Shown: positions 56,530 to 64,000 of the stretch, piece by piece | Layout: every line of letters starts with the position of its first letter | Numbering within the stretch: position 1 is the first letter of the stretch | NCBI RefSeq assembly: GCF_900110295.1 | Contig: NZ_FODF01000001.1 | Coordinates: 278,374-342,373 of the forward strand | Reading direction: 5' to 3' | From: Peptostreptococcus russellii | GTDB taxonomy: Bacteria; Bacillota; Clostridia; Peptostreptococcales; Peptostreptococcaceae | DNA length: 64,000 nt | Notes under the pieces: generated by a model | Told to the model about the DNA's origin: nothing | Databases searched by the model: none | The model's input: only the letters and a program-made list of their open reading frames with translations | Position numbers and translations under genes: made by a program

Positions 56530-57273
56530 TTATTTTTCTCTAATATCAACTGCTTCCAATCTATATATAGGCATTCCCAAATTCATAAATTTTTCTTCAT
56601 ATTCTGTTGTCACATTACCTTTAAAATCACTTTCTACTAGGTCTAAAGTAACATTTTTCAGAACCCAATCATTTTCTGAAAATTCATTTAGACTAAATTC
56701 AAATAGACCTTTATTGTCCGTTTTAAAGTTAATGTCACCCTCATCTTTTAGTTTTTTTCTATAAAGTTCAAGAAAGTTTCTGTGTGTAAGCCTTCTTTTG
56801 GCACATCTTTTTTTAGGCCACGGATCACAGAAGTTGATATATATTCTAGATAATTCACTGTCATTAAAGTAGATTTCAAGAAACTCGACATTTCCCCAAA
56901 TAAAAGCTATATTATCTAATTTTTGCTTATCTGCTTTTTCAACAGCCCTTACTAAGACTTCTTCTTTAACTTCCAAAGCAATGTAATTGATATTTGGATT
57001 TTCAGCAGCAAGAGTAGTGATAAACTTTCCTCTGCCTGTTCCCAACTCTATATGTATTGGATTGTCGTTTTCAAAAAACTGACTCCACTTTCCTCTATAA
57101 TTATCTATAATATTATTATAAACATCATTTTTAACGGGAATTCTATTATCAAATATTCCTTCCTCGCATTGTTCTACGTTTTCGGGAACCATCTGATCTA
57201 TCATTCCATTTATTATATAATCTTCATACGAAAGAAGCTTTTCATCAGCTCCCCTTCTTTTTCTTCTTCTCAT
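56530..57273 (-). CDS. trmB: tRNA (guanine-N7)-methyltransferase
   Basis: 247 residues. It methylates G46 of tRNA using SAM. TrmB motifs: HIELGTGRGKFITTLA (SAM loop), YIALEVKEEVLVRAVEKA, NVEFLEIYF, RIYINFCDPWPKKRCAKRRLTH and the C-terminal TTEYEEKFMNLGMPIYRLEA. The N-terminal extension is basic (MRRRKRRGADEKL). The start is ATG 57273, which follows AAAAAGGAG; an upstream in-frame start would place the SD inside the coding region. Confidence 0.95.
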   Translation of the reverse strand: MRRRKRRGADEKLLSYEDYIINGMIDQMVPENVEQCEEGIFDNRIPVKNDVYNNIIDNYRGKWSQFFENDNPIHIELGTGRGKFITTLAAENPNINYIALEVKEEVLVRAVEKADKQKLDNIAFIWGNVEFLEIYFNDSELSRIYINFCDPWPKKRCAKRRLTHRNFLELYRKKLKDEGDINFKTDNKGLFEFSLNEFSENDWVLKNVTLDLVESDFKGNVTTEYEEKFMNLGMPIYRLEAVDIREK

Positions 57274-57430
57274 AAAAAACTCCTTTTTAAAAATTATTAT
57301 CATTCAATAAAAGTATACCTTTTTAGAAAAAAACTGTCAACTTACTTAATATTATATTACAGCTAATCTTAGGACTACTATTTACGCCATTATGATTTTC
57401 TATAGAAAAGTATATAAATAATATAAAAAA

Positions 57431-57457
57431 ACCGACTTTCATTAATTGAAAGTCGGT
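57431..57457 (-). terminator. Terminator of the HesB-like gene
   Basis: ACCGACTTTC pairs with GAAAGTCGGT across a 7-base loop; the minus strand continues into a run of T. Confidence 0.85.
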
Positions 57458-57495
57458 AGTATGACCGAAGTCTTTAAAAATCTAATAAGTTTAAT

Positions 57496-57816
57496 TTAGT
57501 GACAGCCAGAGCATCCACTACATCCGCTCTCCATGTCTTTTAAGCTTTCTGGTATTACTCTAAATCCTCCACCTATGTCCTGTATAAGCATATCTCCGAA
57601 CTGGTCATATTCCTGTTCATCCATAACGAATTCTAATTCTTCCACTAAGCAAGATACATCACTTGGCTTCTTTTCATCTAAAGCTAAACCAAAAGATGGT
57701 CCTGAACAAGCTGCACCTGCAAAGTACATTCTTATTGAAGTAGGAACTCCTTCTCCCTGTTCTGATATTATCTCTCTTAATACTTCTAATGCTGTGTTAG
57801 CTGCTTCTACTTTCAT
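57496..57816 (-). CDS. IscA/HesB-like iron-sulfur protein with Cys-rich tail
   Basis: 106 residues. The HesB-type core has MYFAGAACSGPSFGLALDEKKPSD and DIGGGFRVIPES, and the C-terminus ends ESGCSGCSGCH, giving three closely spaced cysteines plus His instead of the usual CGCG of IscA. Likely an Fe-S scaffold or carrier, or a thiol redox protein; clostridial relatives of this group sometimes carry selenocysteine, but none is needed here. The start is ATG 57816 behind AAAGGAT; a longer upstream frame has no SD. Confidence 0.82.
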   Translation of the reverse strand: MKVEAANTALEVLREIISEQGEGVPTSIRMYFAGAACSGPSFGLALDEKKPSDVSCLVEELEFVMDEQEYDQFGDMLIQDIGGGFRVIPESLKDMESGCSGCSGCH

Positions 57817-58115
57817 AATATTTATCCTTTCTGCATATAGTTTTATTTTAATCACATATTTGCCTAATGCAAAAATACGCACCAGCTACATTTATATGGT
57901 CGATATATCTGTCGACTAGTTAATTATACCATATAAGTAATAATATTAAAAGTTATAGCTAAAGTTTATAATCTAAAAACAAAGAGCAAAATAACTATTT
58001 TATATTTTGTTACTTATAGCTTCTATTGAGAATCTATAGCAATTAAAATTAGTATTTCTCTATTTTTATAGCATATTCTTCAAAATATTTTTTACTAATT
58101 AAAATTTTAGATTTT

Positions 58116-59015
58116 CTAAAGCATAATTCTTTTTCTATCTATCCAGCTTTGCATTTCTTCAGCTGTACTTTCTTCAAATATTTCGTTTATTTTATTTAAC
58201 ATTTTCTCTCTATCATTAGGCAAAATTCCCTTTATAAACATTGTATTTGAATTATGTGCCGATGAAAGAAGAGCTGTACTTTCTGGATTAAGATTTTCCA
58301 CTAAAGCTTTAAGTTCAACAAGTCTATCGTATTCTGTGGCTTCCTTGTATTCACCTCTTTGAGTCATTTCCCAAAGTTCAGTTCCAGGAACTAGGGTTAC
58401 GGACATAGGGAATATAGCTCTACAATTTACTTTACTTAACATTTCACCTGTCATTTTACCGTTTTCAATTGCCTTTTCAACGCCTTCTCCCATCAATCCT
58501 GTCAATACCATGGCATAATAATAATATCCATACTGATCTAATCTTTTCATCTCTCTTACAGCTTCATCGACAGTATTTCCCTTATTAATAAATTCAAGTG
58601 CCTTTTGATTTCCGCTTTCTACTCCTATGTAAAGATCACTTATACCTGCTTCTTTTATTGCTTTAAGTTCTTCATCGCTTTTGCTCTCTATATCTTTTAT
58701 AGAAGCGTACATAGAGATCACTTCTACCGTTGGTATATACTTATGTATTAACTCAGCAATTTTTATCAATCTATCTGCTTTTAATACAAATGGATTTCCA
58801 TTTAGAAGAAAGACTCTTTTAGAATTTCTATAAAAAGGATGTCTACTTGCCTCTATGATATCGGACTCTATTTGCTCTAGACTTTCTATACCAAATCTTA
58901 CATTTCTATACATACCACAAAATCTGCATTTATTATGTGTGCAACCGTTTGTAACTTGAAGCAAAAGAGACCTCGCTTCCTTAGGTGGTCTGTATATCTG
59001 ATCATCGTACTTCAA
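58116..59015 (-). CDS. Radical SAM protein
   Basis: 299 residues. The cluster motif is GCTHNKCRFCGMY, a CX4CX2C spacing rather than the classic CX3CX2C. It is followed by FLLNGNPFVLKADRL, SMYASIKDIESKS, YIGVESGNQKALEFINKG and MVLTGLMGEG, as in YgiQ/HemN-like stand-alone radical SAM enzymes of anaerobes. The reaction is unknown. TTG start eight bases after an AGAAGGTGA SD. Isolated by flanking spacers of 233 and 127 bases. Confidence 0.88.
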   Translation of the reverse strand: MKYDDQIYRPPKEARSLLLQVTNGCTHNKCRFCGMYRNVRFGIESLEQIESDIIEASRHPFYRNSKRVFLLNGNPFVLKADRLIKIAELIHKYIPTVEVISMYASIKDIESKSDEELKAIKEAGISDLYIGVESGNQKALEFINKGNTVDEAVREMKRLDQYGYYYYAMVLTGLMGEGVEKAIENGKMTGEMLSKVNCRAIFPMSVTLVPGTELWEMTQRGEYKEATEYDRLVELKALVENLNPESTALLSSAHNSNTMFIKGILPNDREKMLNKINEIFEESTAEEMQSWIDRKRIML

Positions 59016-59142
59016 AAAATCACCTTCTTCCTATATCTATATCTTACTATCTTTTCATAAATTTTGAAAGTGATAAAAAGTAATAAGAATTAATTATTAC
59101 ATTCCTTCTGTTTTAAATACTTAAACAGTAATATTTCGAAAA

Positions 59143-59991
59143 TTAAAAATTCAATAAAATAAAATTGTCAATAAGCCTTGTTTTACCAATATAAACAGCT
59201 AAAGCTATAATAACGTCATTTTCTATTAATTCAATTCGCTCAAAAGTATCAAAATCTAGAATCTCTATATAATCTATTTTGGCAAGGTCTTCTTTTTTGA
59301 TAGTTTCTACGATTATATTAGCTATTTTTTTAGTATCTTTTTCTCCTGAAGAAATTATATCTCGTGCTTTATCGATGCTTTTTTTCAAGATAGTTGCAGC
59401 TTCTCTTTCCTCATAGTTAAGATATCTATTTCTAGAACTTTTTGCCAAGCCATCATTTTCTCTAACTATTGGACAGCCTTTAATATCTATATCGAAATTC
59501 ATATCTTTTACCATTCTTTTCACTATTGCAAGCTGTTGTATATCTTTCTCGCCAAAATAAGCTCTATCAGGAGCTATTATATTGAAAAGTTTCGTAAGGA
59601 CTGTACATACACCTCTAAAATGTGTCGGTCTAGATATGCCACACATAATATTTGTCATATTTTCTCCTGGAATCATGTATGTTGAAAAACCATTTGGATA
59701 CATATCTTCTGGATTAGGATTAAATACATAATCCACGCCTTCTTCTTTGCATATTTTAGAATCTCTTTCTATATTTCTTGGGTAGTTCTCATAGTCTTCT
59801 CCTGGAGCAAATTGTGTGGGATTTACGAAAATACTAACAATTACTATTTCATTATCTTTTCTTGCTCTAGAAATAAGACTTTTATGCCCTTCATGAAGAC
59901 ATCCCATAGTTGGTACAAAACCTATAGTTTTTCTTCCTTTTAAATTTCTTGAAACTTCTCTCATAGTGTTTATGTCTTTTATTATTTCCAT
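59143..59991 (-). CDS. panC: Pantothenate synthetase
   Basis: 282 residues. PanC condenses pantoate with beta-alanine using ATP, the last step of pantothenate synthesis. Motifs: FVPTMGCLHEGHKSLI (HIGH-type), SIFVNPTQFAPGEDYENYPR, RPTHFRGVCTVLTKLFNI, YFGEKDIQQL and ENDGLAKSSRNRYL. Third gene of panG-panB-panC, 36 bases after panB; no panD follows, so beta-alanine must come from elsewhere or from a distant panD. Confidence 0.95.
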   Translation of the reverse strand: MEIIKDINTMREVSRNLKGRKTIGFVPTMGCLHEGHKSLISRARKDNEIVIVSIFVNPTQFAPGEDYENYPRNIERDSKICKEEGVDYVFNPNPEDMYPNGFSTYMIPGENMTNIMCGISRPTHFRGVCTVLTKLFNIIAPDRAYFGEKDIQQLAIVKRMVKDMNFDIDIKGCPIVRENDGLAKSSRNRYLNYEEREAATILKKSIDKARDIISSGEKDTKKIANIIVETIKKEDLAKIDYIEILDFDTFERIELIENDVIIALAVYIGKTRLIDNFILLNF

Positions 59992-60027
59992 AAATTGCGA
60001 CCTTTCTTATCTTAGTTTATATAAAAA

Positions 60028-60879
60028 CTATTTTGTTATTTCTTCTATATAGCTATCTATTTCATTCATTACATCATCATCAATTTTGAAGGTATGCTTT
60101 TCTTCTGGGAATTGATTTCCTTCGACATCGATTATATATTCTTTTATTCCATTTCTCATCATTTCTCCAACATTAGAAAATTTTTTTACAAACTTCGGTG
60201 TAAAATCATCATACATTCCAAGCATGTCATTAACTACAAGAACTTGACCATCACACCCTACGCCTGCTCCTATACCTATTGTAGGAATTTCCAGAATTTC
60301 ACTTATTCTTTTAGCTAGTCGTTGAGGGACACATTCCAAAACAACTGCAAAAGCTCCAGCTTCTTGAACAGCAATAGCATCTTCTACTAATTTTTTAGCT
60401 GTAACTAAATTTTTCCCCTGTACCTTGAAGCCACCAAAAGAATTAATTGCTTGTGGCGTAAGACCGATATGTGCACAAACTGGAATTTTTGCTTCTGTAA
60501 TAGCTTTTATTATATGTGAATACTCCTTGCCACCTTCTAACTTTACACAATTTGCTCTACCTTCACTCATAAATCTTCCAGCATTTAACAATGCATCTCT
60601 TACACCAGTGCTATATGACATAAACGGCATGTCTCCTATTATAAGAGCATTTTTTGCACCTCTTGCTACAGCGGCTGTATGATGAATCATATCATCCATT
60701 GTTACACTTAACGTATCTTCGTAGCCTAGCATCACCATTCCTAGTGAATCACCTACTAGAATTGAATTTATTCCACACTCATCAACTATTTTAGCTGTAG
60801 AATAATCATATGCCGTAAGCATAGTTAGTTTTTCTCCATTTTCTTTCGCTTTTTTAAAAGTCATTACAGTATTCTTCAT
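60028..60879 (-). CDS. panB: 3-methyl-2-oxobutanoate hydroxymethyltransferase
   Basis: 283 residues. PanB makes ketopantoate from 2-ketoisovalerate and methylene-tetrahydrofolate. Motifs: [66 protein letters not shown], and [15 protein letters not shown]. The AGGAGG SD is 23 bases from the ATG, but a 14-base hairpin (TAGGC-TTTT-GCCTA) lies between them and would bring effective spacing to about 9. Operon with panG (43 bases upstream) and panC. Confidence 0.95.
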   Translation of the reverse strand: MKNTVMTFKKAKENGEKLTMLTAYDYSTAKIVDECGINSILVGDSLGMVMLGYEDTLSVTMDDMIHHTAAVARGAKNALIIGDMPFMSYSTGVRDALLNAGRFMSEGRANCVKLEGGKEYSHIIKAITEAKIPVCAHIGLTPQAINSFGGFKVQGKNLVTAKKLVEDAIAVQEAGAFAVVLECVPQRLAKRISEILEIPTIGIGAGVGCDGQVLVVNDMLGMYDDFTPKFVKKFSNVGEMMRNGIKEYIIDVEGNQFPEEKHTFKIDDDVMNEIDSYIEEITK

Positions 60880-60922
60880 TTTTAATATTAGGCAAAAGCC
60901 TATCCTCCTATATAAACATTGA

Positions 60923-61804
60923 TTATTTCCTGTTTTTTAGTATAGATTTTATGCTTGAATAATCTCTATCAGGATGTTTTTTTTCGGCAATCTCTGTGAT
61001 ACAAAGACTAAGAATTCTATAAGCATTATTTAAAGTATTTAATTTTTGATTATCCCATAATTCTTCCAATAACTTTAAATGTTTGCTAACTGTTTTACAA
61101 TCATTTCTTTCGATTGGTCCAGTCAATGAGCTTTCAAGGTCTGATTCAAATAATTTTTCCATATTTTCTAAAGCAAGAAACTTCATTGCTTCAACTGATT
61201 CTTTTTCGCTAAAACCACACTGATCCATAAGATCAAACGCCATACTAGCAATTCCTATTACAAGATTACTCATAAAAACTGATGCCACATGATATTTTAC
61301 TTTGTTTTGGGAATTAATTATTTTGTATTTATTTCCTTTCTCCCTAATTAATTCTGTCATTACCTTTAAGGCATCTTCATCACCTTCTAAAGTAAAATAT
61401 GAATCTTTCATTTTAACGTACGAAGTTCTTATATCACTTACTGCCATTAGTGGATGCATCGAACATGATTTTACTGCCTTCTCTGATGCGTTGAAGAAAA
61501 TTTCCGACGAAAGTGAGCCACTACAGTGACACACTATTTTATTTTGAATATTATATTTTGATATTTCTTCCCAGACTTCATATATAATATCATCTGGAGT
61601 TGTAATTATTAGAATATCACATTTTTTTACAAGTTCTTCTAAATTTTCAAACTGTGCTGATCTAGTGAAGTTTGAGGCAAAATCTGAACTAGACATACTC
61701 TTGCTATAATAACCACATAGAGTTGCTTTGTTCGTATTGCTAAATAAATATTTGCCAATACTTGTTCCAACTTTTCCAGCACCTATAATACCTACTTTAT
61801 TCAT
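60923..61804 (-). CDS. panG: Ketopantoate reductase, PanG type (Rossmann/DUF2520)
   Basis: 293 residues. N-terminal NAD(P)-binding Rossmann fold ([17 protein letters not shown]), [22 protein letters not shown], then an all-helical DUF2520 domain ([38 protein letters not shown]). DUF2520 proteins of this type were described as PanG, a ketopantoate reductase unrelated to PanE, which fits its position heading panB-panC. The start is ATG 61804 after AAGGAGGTG; nine upstream codons in frame are rejected because they contain that SD. Assignment is by family and neighbourhood. Confidence 0.85.
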   Translation of the reverse strand: MNKVGIIGAGKVGTSIGKYLFSNTNKATLCGYYSKSMSSSDFASNFTRSAQFENLEELVKKCDILIITTPDDIIYEVWEEISKYNIQNKIVCHCSGSLSSEIFFNASEKAVKSCSMHPLMAVSDIRTSYVKMKDSYFTLEGDEDALKVMTELIREKGNKYKIINSQNKVKYHVASVFMSNLVIGIASMAFDLMDQCGFSEKESVEAMKFLALENMEKLFESDLESSLTGPIERNDCKTVSKHLKLLEELWDNQKLNTLNNAYRILSLCITEIAEKKHPDRDYSSIKSILKNRK

Positions 61805-61954
61805 AGTTATCACCTCCTTGATAGAGTGCAATACTAATAATTATACTTTTTGAGATTTTAATAATCTCCTACTTTTAATATTTCAAAACGTGCAGTTTCT
61901 TCAAGAATACCACCATAATAAAATTTAACATAATTTTCATATAAAATCAAGAAT

Positions 61955-62047
61955 TTAAAATTGATGGAACTTAAGTCCTATAAAACTTGCAATCGAAATA
62001 CTTGTAAAACTTATTATTAAATTTAGTATACCTTTATTCTTTTTCAT
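61955..62047 (-). CDS. Possible small membrane peptide (30 aa)
   Basis: ATG with GGAAGG seven bases upstream opens a frame for MKKNKGILNLIISFTSISIA then SFIGLKFHQF: a basic start and one hydrophobic helix. Too short for homology judgement; the SD and composition are the only support. Confidence 0.3.
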   Translation of the reverse strand: MKKNKGILNLIISFTSISIASFIGLKFHQF

Positions 62048-62097
62048 TTTTAAACCTTCCAAAAATCATTTTTTGTAAAAACATAGTTCTTAAATTA

Positions 62098-62132
62098 AAA
62101 GGACAAAAGATTAATTAATCCTTTGCCCTTTC
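62098..62132 (-). terminator. Palindromic terminator
   Basis: A 17-bp near-perfect palindrome centred on AATTAATT (AAAGGaCAAAAGATT paired with AATCcTTTGcCCTTT, two G-U), with a T-rich minus-strand tail; ends the hypothetical gene at 62227. Confidence 0.75.
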
Positions 62133-62226
62133 ATGATTGTTTAACTCGAGGTTTTTATTTTTGAGAAAATATTTTACTTATCTATATTAAATTTTATTGT
62201 ATTATAATATTTTAAAAAACTTAAAT

Positions 62227-62670
62227 TTATTTGCTTGATAAAGCAGTTTCATATGCTAAATTCAAATTAGTGATTGCATTATCTATATCAATACACTTTG
62301 AAGCTGGATTTAATTGAATTCCCACAGCTTTTGTTATAGCTTTATTTAACTCCTTATATGTTTCAAAGGATTTTTTATTTAATATATACTTATCCCTGTT
62401 AATTCTTGTATTCCAAATAGTTTTATCTAATTTAGATTTATAATAGATTGTTGCTGTGTCATCAGCAGTTAAATCTGGATATGTTGAAACCTTTTCAATC
62501 AAACTATCTAGCACACTTTCTTCTTCCTTCAGTCCTTCTACTGATTCAAACGGATTTATTGCTTTTGCAACAGCTTTAGTAATTTCAAGCCCAATTTCAA
62601 TATGTGCCTTTTGGATTTTATTAGTTAACTCTGTAGTTGCAATGCTAATAGTTTTACCACAATGTATCAA
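62227..62670 (-). CDS. Hypothetical protein, probably 5'-truncated
   Basis: 147 residues from TTG 62670, helical and hydrophilic (TISIATTELTNKIQKAHIEI, KEEESVLDSLIEKVSTYPDL). No family recognised. The frame remains open and protein-like upstream to about 62769 (VQLRSIEEASNKLKANPETI...), then hits TAG, with no ATG/GTG/TTG or SD in that stretch. The TTG at 62670 has no good SD either. The gene therefore looks like a fragment that lost its start, or it uses a nonstandard initiation. Terminator downstream. Confidence 0.5.
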   Translation of the reverse strand: MIHCGKTISIATTELTNKIQKAHIEIGLEITKAVAKAINPFESVEGLKEEESVLDSLIEKVSTYPDLTADDTATIYYKSKLDKTIWNTRINRDKYILNKKSFETYKELNKAITKAVGIQLNPASKCIDIDNAITNLNLAYETALSSK

Positions 62671-62824
62671 AAGTTCTATTCTAGCTGAAATGGAATCTAT
62701 GTCATAGATTGTTTCGGGATTAGCTTTTAATTTATTAGACGCTTCTTCAATAGATCTTAATTGAACTAACTATTTTTTATTATATTCATCTTATTAATAT
62801 ATAATTTTTTTAGACATTAAAAAT

Positions 62825-62889
62825 ATAACGCTGACAGATAGTTAAACTTATAAAATATTTCTTAAGCACTAAACTACTGTCAACGTTAT
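62825..62889 (-). repeat. Hairpin repeat sharing both arms with the 1.7-kb hairpin
   Basis: ATAACGCTGACAG (62825-62837) pairs with CTGTCAACGTTAT (62877-62889), one mismatch, extended by TAGTT/AACTA after a bulged A. Read on the minus strand, it has the arms TAACGTTGACAGTA and CTGTCAGCGTTAT followed by ATATTTTT. It sits 3' of the aminopeptidase gene. The CTGTCAGCGTTAT arm is identical to that of the hairpin at 1703-1800. Confidence 0.6.
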
Positions 62890-62912
62890 GAATTATGAAA
62901 CAATCATTCTAT

Positions 62913-64000
62913 TTATATTGCTCTAGTGTATTTCTTTAGCCATTCTCTTTCTTTTTCATTAAGATTTGGAGATACTACTTCGAATACCTTTGCATGGTAT
63001 TCATTAAGATCCTTCTTATCTCTTTCTGTAAGCATTTCTGGAATTATAGCATCAAGGTCAAATGGAACAAATGTTATAGTTTCATGGTACATAAACTGTC
63101 CATACTCATTTGCTTCTCCCTTTCTTACTACAAATTCATTTTCTAATCTTACACCGTGAGAACCTTCAATGTATATACCTGGTTCATTAGTTATAACCAT
63201 ACCATCCTGTAGAGGATATACTTCATGAGCTCTATACTGCCATCTGATACCAGTTGGTGGTTCATGTATATTTCCTAAATAACCTACACCATGTCCTGTA
63301 CCATGATTGAAGTTTATGTTTTCTTCCCAAATTGGCTGTCTACAAAGTATATCTATATTCATTCCGTTACATCCATATAGATATTGTGCTCTTGCTAATG
63401 CAAGATTACATCTTAATACAAGTGTAAAGTGTCTCTTTCTTTCTTCACTAACTTCACCTATTGCAAATGTTCTTGTAATATCTGTAGAGCCTTCCATAAA
63501 TCCAGCTCCTGTGTCAGATAAGTAGAAGTTTCCTTCTTCAATCTTAACATCTGTTTCTGGAGAAGATTCATAGTGACACATAGCTGCATGTTCACCATAT
63601 GAGCTTATTGGAGCAAAAGACTGCCACTTGTAACTTGGATGTTCTTTTCTCAATGATTCAAGCTTATCACTTGCGCTCATTTCTGTTGCACCTTCCTTAA
63701 GGGCATCATTCTTTAACCAATACATAAATTTAGCATGTGTTATAGAGTCCATAACTTCAGCCTTATTTATGTTTTCTATTTCTACTTCATTCTTCATTGC
63801 CTTAAATAAAACTGTAGGGTTCATTTCTTCCACTACCTTAACATCCTTTGAGATGTTGTTATATAGGGCATAGTTAAGTCTTCTAGGGTCTATAAGTATT
63901 GTGTCTCCCTTTCCAAATTCCTTAACATCTTCATATATATCATTGTAAGGTCTTAATTCTACATTGTCCTTTGCAAGAATTGCCTTTATTTCATCACTTA
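62913..64000 (-). CDS. Xaa-Pro aminopeptidase (M24B), 5' end outside window
   Basis: The frame is open from the stop at 62913 to the window edge, so at least 361 C-terminal residues are present; the internal ATG at 63833 is not the true start. It is a creatinase/aminopeptidase P-type pita-bread fold with metal ligands in YLSDTGAGFMEGSTDITRTF (two Asp), NFNHGTGHGVGYLGNIHEPP (His), VITNEPGIYIEG (Glu) and VRLENEFVV (Glu). It cleaves N-terminal residues preceding proline. The visible upstream part resembles the second creatinase-N domain of long (about 590-residue) family members. Cytosolic. Confidence 0.93.
   Translation of the reverse strand, partial: SDEIKAILAKDNVELRPYNDIYEDVKEFGKGDTILIDPRRLNYALYNNISKDVKVVEEMNPTVLFKAMKNEVEIENINKAEVMDSITHAKFMYWLKNDALKEGATEMSASDKLESLRKEHPSYKWQSFAPISSYGEHAAMCHYESSPETDVKIEEGNFYLSDTGAGFMEGSTDITRTFAIGEVSEERKRHFTLVLRCNLALARAQYLYGCNGMNIDILCRQPIWEENINFNHGTGHGVGYLGNIHEPPTGIRWQYRAHEVYPLQDGMVITNEPGIYIEGSHGVRLENEFVVRKGEANEYGQFMYHETITFVPFDLDAIIPEMLTERDKKDLNEYHAKVFEVVSPNLNEKEREWLKKYTRAI

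Larger units (their letters stand above)
61805..62226. other. Intergenic region with a short frame and a terminator
   Basis: 422 bases. Contains a possible 30-residue membrane peptide (61955-62047) and a palindromic terminator (62098-62132), both listed separately. The panG promoter should lie at the 61805-61950 end on the minus strand but was not pinpointed. Confidence 0.5.

Noticed and set aside
1..64000. CRISPR arrays, tRNA or rRNA genes
   Set aside because: No regularly spaced repeats and no cloverleaf or rRNA-like GC-rich tracts were seen on either strand; a tRNAscan run would settle the tRNA point.

Overview
The window comes from a low-GC, AT-rich Firmicute. Its features point to an anaerobic Clostridia relative, plausibly Peptostreptococcaceae-like. 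These are three-fold CWB2 cell-wall anchors on surface proteins, a GlgC/GlgD pair, a DUF2520-type ketopantoate reductase (PanG) beside panBC, an orange-protein-like NifX/MinD cluster, a GAAC-N4-GTTC SOS box and frequent TTG/GTG starts behind strong Shine-Dalgarno (SD) sites. This placement is an inference; there is no rRNA or tRNA here to confirm it.

Layout. 0-1.7 kb: the 3' end of a CWB2 surface protein, followed by a striking 98-base hairpin. 1.9-14.2 kb: a glycogen/starch island, with malQ and a GH13 hydrolase on the minus strand and glgB-glgC-glgD-glgA-glgP on the plus strand, covering storage polymer synthesis, branching, phosphorolysis and maltodextrin use. 14.4-20.2 kb: a NhaP2-type antiporter, a two-gene unit of a diverged RelA/SpoT-like protein and a MoaA-like protein that has lost all its cluster cysteines, and a Na/Pi cotransporter-PhoU fusion. 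20.3-22.9 kb: a NifX-like protein, two ferredoxin-containing MinD ATPases and a DUF134 regulator, behind a promoter whose -35 lies in a perfect 11-bp inverted repeat. 23-26.5 kb: a frameshifted small gene and a PLD-nuclease/SF2-helicase/DUF3427 protein. 26.7-33.1 kb: a four-gene YnjBCD-like ABC importer, adenosine deaminase and an Mrp/NBP35 ATPase.

33.1-39 kb: a small unknown gene, a Nudix hydrolase, a GIY-YIG protein, and a YtrA-like GntR/ABC exporter operon with two tandem operator copies. 39.3-48.8 kb: a DUF3810 protein lacking its usual HExxH, a choloylglycine hydrolase-family enzyme, lexA with its SOS box, an NfeD-like membrane protein, a Xer-type recombinase, a threonine aldolase, a metallophosphoesterase, a secreted nuclease with an SOS-like box, and degV. 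48.8-50.2 kb has no convincing gene. 50.2-55.2 kb: a very large surface adhesin split by one in-frame TGA into a signal-peptide/B-repeat half and a CWB2 anchor half. 55.7-64 kb, all minus strand: a membrane metalloprotease-like protein, trmB, an IscA/HesB-like protein, a radical SAM protein, the panG-panB-panC operon, a decayed hypothetical gene and the C-terminal part of a Xaa-Pro aminopeptidase running off the end.

Most promising for follow-up: the RelA/SpoT-like plus cluster-less MoaA-like pair, the in-frame TGA in the adhesin, the NifX-cluster operator, and the hairpin family seen near both ends. Reading-frame coordinates are firm. Coordinates of short sites were counted by eye and may be off by one or two bases.
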